The notes beneath the pieces were generated by a model. It was given only the letters and a program-made list of their open reading frames with translations. It was not told the DNA's origin and did no database searches. A stretch of 64,000 nucleotides of DNA from NCBI RefSeq assembly GCF_000518765.1, contig NZ_JAEF01000023.1, positions 21,008 through 85,007 on the forward strand, given 5' to 3'. Below, piece after piece: positions 9,354 to 17,021 of the stretch. Numbering within the stretch: the first letter of the stretch is position 1; every line of letters starts with the position of its first letter. Made by a program: the position numbers and the translations under genes. The stretch comes from Ruminococcus flavefaciens ATCC 19208 (GTDB lineage: Bacteria; Bacillota; Clostridia; Oscillospirales; Ruminococcaceae).

Positions 9354-9592
9354 ACACAAACGAAATTATCCCAAGACTTAACGAGGTTTTCCGCGATGTT
9401 TTCGGTGACTCCTCAATTTCAGTAACAGCTTCCACTACAGCTGACGACATTGAGGACTGGGACAGCATCGAACATATAAATCTTATCGGTGCTGTTGAAT
9501 CAGAATTCGGTATGCGCTTCAAGATGCGCGAAGTCTCAGGCATGAAGAATGTGGGAGAAATGATAAACATTATCGCAGAAAGAGGTAAATAA
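9350..9592 (+). CDS. Acyl carrier protein
   Basis: 80 residues, with the four-helix carrier pattern and the phosphopantetheine attachment site in DWDSIEHINLI, Ser39. The sequence resembles stand-alone carriers paired with FkbH or DltA-like loading enzymes more than fatty-acid AcpP, whose site reads DSLD. It overlaps the FkbH gene upstream by four bases and the phosphoesterase gene downstream by one, so stoichiometric translation with both is likely. Proposed role: cytoplasmic carrier of the acyl (possibly glyceryl) unit for the MBOAT. Confidence 0.9.
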   Translation: MNTNEIIPRLNEVFRDVFGDSSISVTASTTADDIEDWDSIEHINLIGAVESEFGMRFKMREVSGMKNVGEMINIIAERGK

Positions 9593-10452
9593 TGGGTAAG
9601 AAATTATCGCCCAAAGCTAAAAAAAGATTAAAGATCATGCTGATACTGCTGGTTATATTGATTATCCTCAGTGCATGGGGATTTATGATGCAGACTGTAA
9701 AATACAAGGTAAAATCTGATAAGCTTGACAAGGGGCTCAGGATTGTATTTATCTCCGATCTGCACAACTGCTTTTACGGTGACAAAAATCAGTCACGCAT
9801 CATGGACGCAGTACACAAAGCTGATCCGGATATCGTTATTTTCGGCGGAGATATCGTTGATATGTGGGGCGGCACCGAAAACGCTCTCACACTTATGAAA
9901 GCGCTGTATATCGAGTATCCCTGCTTTTACTCCCCAGGAAATCACGAGGAGATGCGAAGCGATATTGACGAATTCTACGAAAAAGCCAAAGCCTTTGGTC
10001 CTATACTCATTGGCGAGGACTATGCCGATTACACTGTAAACGGACAGAATATCCGACTTTTCGGAGCTGAAAACGCTGAAGCATGCCATAAGTATTCAAC
10101 TCAGCTTCAGGAATGCTTCGATAATCTCGATGACGACCACTACAATATCCTTGTCGCTCATCAGCCCGAGGACATCGACTCATACCTCGGCAAGGGCTTC
10201 AATACTGATAAGTCTTTTGACCTTATCCTTTCGGGACACGCTCACGGCGGTCAGTGGAGAATACCTAAGATACTCGATCAGGGACTATATGCACCACAGC
10301 AGGGATTGTTCCCGAAATACACCACGGGTATGTATGAGTACGGCGATACAGTCCACATCATAAGCCGCGGACTTGCAAGACCCCTGAGAATGATATTCAT
10401 ACCAAGAATATTCAATCGTCCGGAGCTTTCAATCATAGATATAAACAGATAA
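9592..10452 (+). CDS. Membrane-anchored metallophosphoesterase (YkuE/YaeI-like)
   Basis: 286 residues. A Lys-rich N terminus and one membrane helix (about 13-31) precede a calcineurin-like domain with the expected metal ligands: FISDLHN (Asp49, His51), FGGDIVDMW (Asp86), SPGNHEE (Asn/His about 117-118), VAHQPED and SGHAHGGQW. Relatives act on lipid head groups such as UDP-diacylglucosamine-like or phosphatidyl substrates at the membrane. It is the last gene of the MBOAT-DHHW-FkbH-ACP operon (TAATG overlap with the carrier gene). Its job there is unknown: it could recycle a lipid-linked intermediate or be unrelated. Confidence 0.87.
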   Translation: MGKKLSPKAKKRLKIMLILLVILIILSAWGFMMQTVKYKVKSDKLDKGLRIVFISDLHNCFYGDKNQSRIMDAVHKADPDIVIFGGDIVDMWGGTENALTLMKALYIEYPCFYSPGNHEEMRSDIDEFYEKAKAFGPILIGEDYADYTVNGQNIRLFGAENAEACHKYSTQLQECFDNLDDDHYNILVAHQPEDIDSYLGKGFNTDKSFDLILSGHAHGGQWRIPKILDQGLYAPQQGLFPKYTTGMYEYGDTVHIISRGLARPLRMIFIPRIFNRPELSIIDINR

Positions 10453-10485
10453 AAACAGCTGTATTTCCACAAAAATAAAAAACAC

Positions 10486-10514
10486 TTGTAATTTCAGGCG
10501 ATTAATGATATAAT
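10486..10514 (+). promoter_or_regulatory. Sigma-A promoter of rlmB
   Basis: TTGTAA (10486-10491), 17-bp spacer, TATAAT (10509-10514). The upstream operon ends at 10452 without a visible terminator. Confidence 0.7.
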
Positions 10515-10560
10515 AGGAATGATATTTCGCTTGAAGCAGTTATCACAAACACAGAACAAA

Positions 10561-10598
10561 AGGAGCATGGGCAGCTTTTGTGCCCTCTGTAAGATATG
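10561..10598 (+). promoter_or_regulatory. Unusual rlmB ribosome site with a hairpin in the spacer
   Basis: The only strong Shine-Dalgarno sequence (AGGAG, 10561-10565) is 30 bases before the rlmB ATG at 10596, and an in-frame TAA at 10590 rules out a longer protein. Between them lies a small hairpin, GGGCA (10569-10573) with TGCCC (10581-10585). Folded, it would bring the site to about 13 bases from the start. The intervening ATG at 10567 is only one base from the AGGAG and is out of frame. Confidence 0.45.
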
Positions 10599-11357
10599 GA
10601 AAAAGAGAAAAATATTACAGAAGCGTCCGAAAATATAATATGCGGACGCAATCCCGTTATCGAAGCACTTAAATCAGGTGCTAACCTTGATACTATATAT
10701 ATCAACGGTAACGGCGGAAGCCTCGGTGTTATCCGCCGACTTGCAAAAGATAATGGCATCGTCGTAAAAGATGCCGATGATAAAAAGCTCTCAAGACTTT
10801 CAGGCGGCGCTTCTCATCAGGGCGTTGTTGCCGAAGGAGCCTGCGGCGAATATGTCTCAGTTGAGGATATCCTTGCTGTTTCACAGAAAAAGGGCACCAA
10901 GCCTTTCATCATCATCTGTGATGAGATCGAAGACCCTCATAATCTCGGTGCTATTATCCGTACTGCCGAAACATCTGGAGCTGACGGCGTTATCATACCT
11001 AAGCGCAGAAGCGCTTCTCTTAACGCTACTGTTTTCAAGACCTCGGCAGGTGCAGCAAATTATGTACCTGTTGCCAGAGTCTCAAACCTTGCAAGCTGTA
11101 TCGACACCCTCAAGGAAAACGGTGTTTGGATATACGGCACCGATGCCTCGGGCACTGATTACTCCGAGACCGACTTTACGGGCGGAGTTGCTCTTATTAT
11201 AGGCTCTGAGGGCTTCGGCATGAGCAAGCTTATCCAGAAAAAATGCGACTTTATGATAAAACTCCCCATGCTGGGAAAGATCAATTCACTCAATGCTTCC
11301 GTAGCAGCCGGTATCTTTATGTATGAGGTACTGCGTCAGCGCAGAGGCAATAACTAA
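10596..11357 (+). CDS. rlmB: 23S rRNA 2'-O-ribose methyltransferase, RlmB/TrmH (SpoU) family
   Basis: 253 residues. An N-terminal substrate-binding domain begins CGRNPVIEALKSG. The SPOUT catalytic domain follows, with motif 1 DEIEDPHNLGAIIRTAE, motif 2 IIGSEGFGMSKL and motif 3 KINSLNASVAAGIFMYE, which form the knotted AdoMet site. E. coli RlmB methylates G2251 in the peptidyl-transferase loop of 23S rRNA, and the length and N-terminal domain fit RlmB rather than the shorter TrmL. It sits between two envelope-related gene groups. The next gene starts 10 bases on, so they may share a transcript. Confidence 0.88.
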   Translation: MEKEKNITEASENIICGRNPVIEALKSGANLDTIYINGNGGSLGVIRRLAKDNGIVVKDADDKKLSRLSGGASHQGVVAEGACGEYVSVEDILAVSQKKGTKPFIIICDEIEDPHNLGAIIRTAETSGADGVIIPKRRSASLNATVFKTSAGAANYVPVARVSNLASCIDTLKENGVWIYGTDASGTDYSETDFTGGVALIIGSEGFGMSKLIQKKCDFMIKLPMLGKINSLNASVAAGIFMYEVLRQRRGNN

Positions 11358-11367
11358 GGAGATAATT

Positions 11368-13899
11368 ATGTCGGAACAGAAACCATCGCTGGAGGCTATT
11401 CTGGACGAGTACTCTCCCGATAACCACGAACCTAAGACTAAAGTGGGCAGAGTAGATGCCCAGAAGATCATAAATTCAACTGTAGACTCACCCGACATCG
11501 TTCAGAAAGCAAAATCGAGACCTCCCGTTTCTCACGAGAAATCCGCTCTCTTTGATAACGCACTCCGCAACGAACAGCCTGCGGACGCTGTCAAGCCTGC
11601 CGACCTTTCAAGGCATAAGATAGCCGTTGTAAGCTCGGATGCAATGAGCGAAATACGTACAAATCCTCAGCGAAAGGTCATACCGTCAGGTGTAGTCACC
11701 CCTGTACAGATGAATCCCGATGAAGCTCCCAAAATAAGGCGTATGAGCGAATCAACACGCGCCAAGGAAGCTGACGAAAAAAAATATAAAAAGAAGCGCA
11801 AGGGCAGAAAGGATAACGATTATACCTACGCTAAGGAGACTCCAGAGGGAGAGTATATGTATTCTCCGCCTGAGTTCAAAAAGAAAAAGCGAAGCAGGAT
11901 ACAGATAATACAGGCTGCCGAAAGCCCTGAGGGGCGAAAGCAGATAACCGATATCGTTCCTTCCCCTGCTGCTGTTGAAGCTGCAAGACCTGTTGAGCCT
12001 GCCCCGAGAGCAGAGCTCACAAGTATTAATCTCAGCGAAAAAGCTCAGATAGACGCAGGTCAGCTCGATGTCCACATTACTCAGGAAGCTGACGAATATA
12101 TGTCAGTCCATTCAAAGCAGAAAAGGACAAAGCGTATCGTCGATTTCAATTACTACGGCGATGTCGAAGATGTAGGACGAGATATATATGAACTGAAAAG
12201 CACTATTTCCGTCAGAGTCGTAATTCTCGCTATGACGGCTTTTCTGAGCTTATTCATCACTGTATCAAACCAGTTCCAGCTCCCGCTGCTGGACTTCCTT
12301 AGTATGTCTCATATAAAGACATATCTTACTACACACCTGCTGCTTGGCGTTATCTCGATACTTTCGTCAATGGCTGTCATCACAAAGGGTGTGAAAAAGC
12401 TTGTCACTCTTAAAGCAGACGGCGATTCAATGACGGCTGTGACAGCATTATCCTGCCTCATTGCCATAATCCCTGCATTTCTCAGACCTGATCTTGTAAC
12501 AGCCGAAAACATACATATATATATGCCTGTAGGTATACTCGCACTGTTTATCAATTCCGTTGGCAAACTCCTTATCATAAGGCGTGCGGCAAGGAATTTC
12601 AAATTCGTTTCAAAGAATTTCGACAGACACGGTGTGACCTATGTTACCGATGAGGAACGTGCTGAACGTATAACAAGAGGTACTCTCGGAGACTTTCCTA
12701 TCCTCGTTTCCATGAGAAAAACGGACTTTCTCACAGACTTCCTGAGATATACCTATTCATCTGATATGACTGATGAATTCTGCAAAAAGGCTACTCCAAT
12801 ATGCTTTATTGCTTCAATTATAGTTTCATTCTTCCTTACATTCTTCTGTAAGGGCACTTTCTTCAACCTTGACTCAGCTGCATTCGGCTTCTCCATATTC
12901 AGTATGATCATATGCGCTACTTCCTGCATCGCTATGCCGTTTGTAGTCAATATACCGCTGGAAAATGTATCAAACAGCGCTATCAGGAACAAGGGCATAA
13001 TGCTTGGATATCAGAGCGTTGATGACTTTTATGACACTAATTCAATACTCGTTGATGCAGGCTCTCTTTTCCCTGAGGGTACTGTAAGACTCGACGGTAT
13101 AAAGGTATTCTCAAATACAAAGCTCGATGAAGCTCTCCTTGAAGCTGCAAGCCTTACGGCTACAGCAGGAAGCATAATGTCTCAGCTTTTCACTGATGTC
13201 ATCGCAGGCAGAAACGGCGTACTTTACCCTATCGAGAATTACTCATACGAGGAAGGTATGGGTATGTGTGGATGGATAAACAACAAGAGAGTCCTCTTCG
13301 GAAACCGTGAGCTCATGACAAGCCACAATATCGAAGGAGTTCCTACAAAAACTCAGGAAGCTGAGATGATCGACGGAAATAAGGACGCAATGTACCTTTC
13401 TATATCGGGCAATCTTGCTGCAATGTTCGTAGTTGATATAGTTGCAGACCGCTATGTTAAGAAGTGGTCAAAGAAGCTCTGTAAAAATAAGATATGCTTA
13501 TTCGTAAAGAGTATCGATCCATGTATCACAGTTAAAAAGCTCAACAGACTCTTCGGTATACCCGAGGATATGGCAAGGATACTTCCCAAAAAGCTCCATG
13601 AGGACTTCTATGAGGAGACTAAAAAAGCTGTCCGCCTAAGCTCTTCAATGGCTACTACAGGTAAATTTGCATCACTCGCCGAGCTTCTTATCGGCACTAA
13701 GGTAGTCCACGCATCAGCTATTATCGGGCTTATCCTACAGACAGCATCAATACTTCTCGGCTTCGGACTGTGTATGCTTCTGTTACTTTCAAAGGCATTC
13801 CGCTCCAATTATGTATATATGTCAGCTACTGCACTGATAGTTTATAATGTAGTGTGGGCTGCTGTTACATATATAGCCGTAAGCATCAAAAAAACATAA
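11368..13899 (+). CDS. P-type ATPase-like membrane protein with degenerate catalytic motifs
   Basis: 843 residues from the ATG at 11368 (AAGGAG upstream). About 280 charged, low-complexity cytoplasmic residues come first, then helices near 283-303, 322-342, 358-372, 383-403, 477-496 and 504-528, a large cytoplasmic part (about 530-775) and two last helices (about 781-808, 820-841). This is the layout of P1B-type metal ATPases. Where those have DKTGTLTEG, this has DAGSLFPEG, with Asp563 in place but the rest changed. The FGNRELM nucleotide-domain element remains, and no GDGxND hinge is present near its expected place, where SSSMATTGKFASL is found. I read it as a non-pumping relative, perhaps a regulator or scaffold. 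It is followed by an LCP gene. Confidence 0.7.
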   Translation: MSEQKPSLEAILDEYSPDNHEPKTKVGRVDAQKIINSTVDSPDIVQKAKSRPPVSHEKSALFDNALRNEQPADAVKPADLSRHKIAVVSSDAMSEIRTNPQRKVIPSGVVTPVQMNPDEAPKIRRMSESTRAKEADEKKYKKKRKGRKDNDYTYAKETPEGEYMYSPPEFKKKKRSRIQIIQAAESPEGRKQITDIVPSPAAVEAARPVEPAPRAELTSINLSEKAQIDAGQLDVHITQEADEYMSVHSKQKRTKRIVDFNYYGDVEDVGRDIYELKSTISVRVVILAMTAFLSLFITVSNQFQLPLLDFLSMSHIKTYLTTHLLLGVISILSSMAVITKGVKKLVTLKADGDSMTAVTALSCLIAIIPAFLRPDLVTAENIHIYMPVGILALFINSVGKLLIIRRAARNFKFVSKNFDRHGVTYVTDEERAERITRGTLGDFPILVSMRKTDFLTDFLRYTYSSDMTDEFCKKATPICFIASIIVSFFLTFFCKGTFFNLDSAAFGFSIFSMIICATSCIAMPFVVNIPLENVSNSAIRNKGIMLGYQSVDDFYDTNSILVDAGSLFPEGTVRLDGIKVFSNTKLDEALLEAASLTATAGSIMSQLFTDVIAGRNGVLYPIENYSYEEGMGMCGWINNKRVLFGNRELMTSHNIEGVPTKTQEAEMIDGNKDAMYLSISGNLAAMFVVDIVADRYVKKWSKKLCKNKICLFVKSIDPCITVKKLNRLFGIPEDMARILPKKLHEDFYEETKKAVRLSSSMATTGKFASLAELLIGTKVVHASAIIGLILQTASILLGFGLCMLLLLSKAFRSNYVYMSATALIVYNVVWAAVTYIAVSIKKT

Positions 13900-13907
13900 A
13901 TAATCAA

Positions 13908-13945
13908 AGAACCTGTATCTTCCGAAAGCGCTGATACAGGTTCTT
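13908..13945 (+). terminator. Hairpin between the ATPase-like gene and the LCP gene
   Basis: A 12-bp stem AGAACCTGTATC/GATACAGGTTCT encloses 13 bases, starting 9 bases after the stop at 13899. Only a short T-containing tail follows, so termination may be partial and the LCP gene may be read through. Confidence 0.55.
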
Positions 13946-13967
13946 AAAGCATAGAAAGGACACAACC

Positions 13968-15383
13968 ATGCCAAACAGATATAATGGCAAAGACCATGAC
14001 GAAATAAAAAATACTGACGATGAGGATACAATGCTGCTCCCTGATGATCTTAATGATTACAGGGCATATCGGCAGCCAAATCAGGAGCTCCCACACCTGA
14101 GGAGAGTCGGCAGCAATGCCCCCCGTCCACAGCAGAAAAACGGCGAGAGAGTGTATACTTCAAACGATCCGCCCCAGTTCCCCCAGTCGGGACAGCCGCC
14201 TCAGTTCCCTCACAGCTCTGCTCCACCTCCGCCGATGCATCAGCAGCAGGACGGACAGTATTACGACTATAATCAGCAGCCGCCTCAGAACTACAGCGGC
14301 TATACACAGGCTCCGCAGACTGCTCCGACAGCACCGCCTCCACCGCCGCCCCAGCGTCCTGCTTCTCAGAAAAGAACTTCGCAGGCTCCCGAGCCTGAAT
14401 ATCAGCCCAAAAAGAAAAAGCGCAGGCATAAATCTCTTGCTGGAAAGATAATCGGCAGGATAATAAAGTCTCTTTTAGGTATATTCCTTGTGCTTTTCGG
14501 AGTATACTCGTGTACTTCCATAAGCCTTATAAACAAGATGAACCATGTTGAAACAGGAAACCGTACTCACTATTCAGATAATGTCGGCAGAGGTCATGTA
14601 CGCAGTGTGCTTGTAATCGGTACTGACGGTAGAACCAATGATGACCGCGGACGTTCGGACTCTATGATACTCGTCTCACTTAACAGCAAGACCAATGAGC
14701 TTATTATGACTTCATTCATGCGTGACTGCTATGTTGAGATCCCCAACAACGGCTGGAACAAGCTAAACGCTGCCTATGCATTCGGCGGTCCTGAGCTTCT
14801 CATGGATACTATCGAGTATAATTTCGATGTACGTATAGACGATTATGTTTCTGTTGATTTTGCTTCATTCGTATCCGTTGTTGACTCTGTCGGCGGAATT
14901 GATATAGAAGTGAGTGACGAAGAAGCAGAAGAAATAAACGTTATCCTCATATCTGAGGTAAATGAACTTATGGGCGATGACAGAATGTCCGACCTTCTGG
15001 AACACGGCGGAAAGCTCCACCTCAACGGCAAGCAGGCACTCTCCTACTCTCGTATCCGTAAGGTCGGCAACAGCGACTTTGAACGTACAGAGCGTCAGCG
15101 CAGAGTTATGTCCCTTATCATTGCAAAACTCAAGTCGTTCAGACCTTCAATGTTCAAACACCTTGCATCTGACGTTATTCCAGATGTTTCAACGAATATG
15201 TCAACACTCGATGCTTATCTGCTCTCTCTTAGACTGCCTTTCGCAGCAAGATATAAAATGAAGCAGATACAGATACCTTACGACGGTACATTCTATGGCG
15301 CAGATGTTGATGTGGGAAATGTTCTGCAAGTAGACTTTAACGCAAATATGGACGTTATCGAAAGAGAAGTATTTGCAAAATAA
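13968..15383 (+). CDS. LytR-CpsA-Psr (LCP) family protein
   Basis: 471 residues. The N-terminal 145 or so residues are cytoplasmic and rich in Pro and Gln, then comes a basic stretch (KKKKRRHK) and one membrane helix (about 160-182). The extracellular LCP domain (about 200-400) shows the family signatures: VLVIGTDGRTNDDRGRSDSM, IMTSFMRDCYVEI, NAAYAFGG, GGIDIEV and LSYSRIRKVGNSDFERTERQ, with Arg/Asp residues that bind the pyrophosphate of lipid-linked polymers. LCP enzymes attach teichoic acids or capsular polysaccharides to peptidoglycan. Placed 3.5 kb downstream of the MBOAT/FkbH operon, it may attach the same modified glycan, which is inference. The start is chosen for AAAGGA upstream. Confidence 0.9.
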   Translation: MPNRYNGKDHDEIKNTDDEDTMLLPDDLNDYRAYRQPNQELPHLRRVGSNAPRPQQKNGERVYTSNDPPQFPQSGQPPQFPHSSAPPPPMHQQQDGQYYDYNQQPPQNYSGYTQAPQTAPTAPPPPPPQRPASQKRTSQAPEPEYQPKKKKRRHKSLAGKIIGRIIKSLLGIFLVLFGVYSCTSISLINKMNHVETGNRTHYSDNVGRGHVRSVLVIGTDGRTNDDRGRSDSMILVSLNSKTNELIMTSFMRDCYVEIPNNGWNKLNAAYAFGGPELLMDTIEYNFDVRIDDYVSVDFASFVSVVDSVGGIDIEVSDEEAEEINVILISEVNELMGDDRMSDLLEHGGKLHLNGKQALSYSRIRKVGNSDFERTERQRRVMSLIIAKLKSFRPSMFKHLASDVIPDVSTNMSTLDAYLLSLRLPFAARYKMKQIQIPYDGTFYGADVDVGNVLQVDFNANMDVIEREVFAK

Positions 15384-15389
15384 CATAAA

Positions 15390-15420
15390 AAGCCTCCTGA
15401 TATTCAGGAGGCTTGATTTT
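15390..15420. terminator. Bidirectional terminator between LCP and aminotransferase genes
   Basis: An 11-bp stem AAGCCTCCTGA/TCAGGAGGCTT with a 3-base loop has T-tracts on both strands, serving the convergent genes ending at 15383 and 15421. Confidence 0.92.
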
Positions 15421-16692
15421 TTATTCAGCAAGAAGCTTTTCAGCAGCTGCTATCTTTACGCATATCACAAACAGCTCCATTGCCTTTGCGAGATCCTCTA
15501 TCGGAGGATATGTAGGAGCAAGTCTGATGTTCTTGTCCTCTGGATCAACTCCGTATGGGAAAGTAGCGCCTGCACCTGTAAGTGTTACGCCTGCGTCCTT
15601 GCAGAGCTGAACTATTCTCTTTGCACAGCCGTTCGGAGCATTGAATGAGATGAAGTATCCTCCCTCAGGTGTTGTCCATGTACCGATACCGAGCGGTGCG
15701 ATCTCACTCTGGAGCTTTTCACATACAAGACTGAACTTTGGAGCAATGATAGCCATGTGCTTCTTCATATGCTCAACCATATTTTCATATGTACCAAAAT
15801 ACTTGACATGGCGCATCTGGTTCATTTTATCGTAACCAATTATGCTGATGCCGAGATACTTTTTAAGCTCTTCGATATTCTCCTTGCTTGCGCCCATTAC
15901 TGCAACGCCTGCACCGGGGAATGTTACCTTTGATGTTGAACCGAACATATAAACAATGTTCTCGTTGCCTGCCTTCTTAGCCTCGTCAAGTATATTAAGT
16001 ATATACTTGGGCTTATCTGTAAGATGATGTATGCAGTAAGCATTATCCCAGAATATTCTGAAGTCCTTTGCAGCGGGCTTGAGTGCAGCAAAACGCTTTA
16101 CTGTCTCGTCGCTGTATGAGATACCGTCAGGATTTGAATACTGCGGTACACACCAGATACCCTTTACAGCTTCGTCCTTTACAAGCTCCTCTACCATATC
16201 CATGTCAGGACCTGTAGGAGTCATAGGAACATTTATCATCTCTACGCCGAAAAACTCAGTTACCTTGAAATGTCTGTCATAACCGGGTACAGGACACAGG
16301 AACTTGATCTTTCCGCACTGTGACCACGGCTTGCTTCCGAGTATGCCCTTATTGAATGCGCACTGTACTGTAAAGAACATGGCATTAAGACTTGAATTAC
16401 CGTAAATGATGACTTCATCAGAAGCAACGCCCAGCATATCCGAAAACAGCTTCTTTGCCTCGGGAATACCGTCAAGTATACCATAATTGCGGACATCGTT
16501 TCCGCACTCGCTCATAAAGTTTCCGTCATCGAAAACCCTGAGCATATCTACACTCAGCTCAAGCTGTTCCTTACACGGATTACCTCTTGCCATATTGAGA
16601 CAAAGCCCCTGACCCTTGAAGTCATTATAGAGCTTCTCGTTCTCGCTCTTGAACGAAGCGATCTCATCTTTTGTCATCTGGGATAAATTCAT
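15421..16692 (-). CDS. PLP-dependent aminotransferase (aspartate-type, MocR-like PF12897 family)
   Basis: 423 residues from the ATG at 16690-16692, which has AAAGGTGAG upstream. The frame stays open for 68 codons more, but that part overlaps the promoter and reads like noncoding sequence. The fold-type I markers are present: LNMARGNPCKEQLELS at the start, YGNSSLNAM, WDNAYCIHH and FGSTSKVTFPGAGVAVMG, whose Lys binds pyridoxal phosphate. This family transfers amino groups between aspartate (or similar acids) and 2-oxo acids in the cytoplasm. The exact amino donor cannot be told from sequence. It is monocistronic with its own promoter and terminator. Confidence 0.85.
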   Translation of the reverse strand: MNLSQMTKDEIASFKSENEKLYNDFKGQGLCLNMARGNPCKEQLELSVDMLRVFDDGNFMSECGNDVRNYGILDGIPEAKKLFSDMLGVASDEVIIYGNSSLNAMFFTVQCAFNKGILGSKPWSQCGKIKFLCPVPGYDRHFKVTEFFGVEMINVPMTPTGPDMDMVEELVKDEAVKGIWCVPQYSNPDGISYSDETVKRFAALKPAAKDFRIFWDNAYCIHHLTDKPKYILNILDEAKKAGNENIVYMFGSTSKVTFPGAGVAVMGASKENIEELKKYLGISIIGYDKMNQMRHVKYFGTYENMVEHMKKHMAIIAPKFSLVCEKLQSEIAPLGIGTWTTPEGGYFISFNAPNGCAKRIVQLCKDAGVTLTGAGATFPYGVDPEDKNIRLAPTYPPIEDLAKAMELFVICVKIAAAEKLLAE

Positions 16693-16753
16693 TATAAGGA
16701 TCTCACCTTTCAAATATTTATAAGTGCATAACAGCACAAAATCTCCAAATAAA

Positions 16754-16782
16754 AGTATATCACAGCATTCGGACATTTTCAA
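16754..16782 (-). promoter_or_regulatory. Sigma-A promoter of the aminotransferase gene
   Basis: On the minus strand, TTGAAA (16782-16777), 17-bp spacer, TATACT (16759-16754), about 60 bases before the chosen start. This argues against the longer reading frame. Confidence 0.7.
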
Positions 16783-16930
16783 GTGACAATATAACAAATT
16801 ATAATGCAGGAAAACTTTTTTTTTTGTTGTTTTCGCAATTATGCCTGTATATAGCGATATTCTCTTTTGGAATGGCAATAACTCCATATATTTCAAATGT
16901 AAATGTTTGATGAAAAATAGGCGAAAGTTA

Positions 16931-16959
16931 TTGACTTTTATGGCGATTTTGTATATAAT
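16931..16959 (+). promoter_or_regulatory. Sigma-A promoter of the dockerin transglutaminase-like gene
   Basis: TTGACT (16931-16936), 17-bp spacer, TATAAT (16954-16959), 60 bases before the start at 17022. Confidence 0.78.
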
Positions 16960-17021
16960 ATAAGTATATAGAAAAAGTACATAGGGGATGGGAATTAATT
17001 GCTTCAGTAGGAGGTATCTTT

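Noticed and set aside
10567..10638. Small upstream frame before rlmB
   Set aside because: Its ATG is one base from the AGGAG, too close for initiation, and it runs out of frame into rlmB; treated as spacer.
16693..16896. N-terminal extension of the aminotransferase by 68 codons
   Set aside because: Covers the promoter boxes at 16754-16782, reads as non-protein sequence, and the ribosome site fits the start at 16692.
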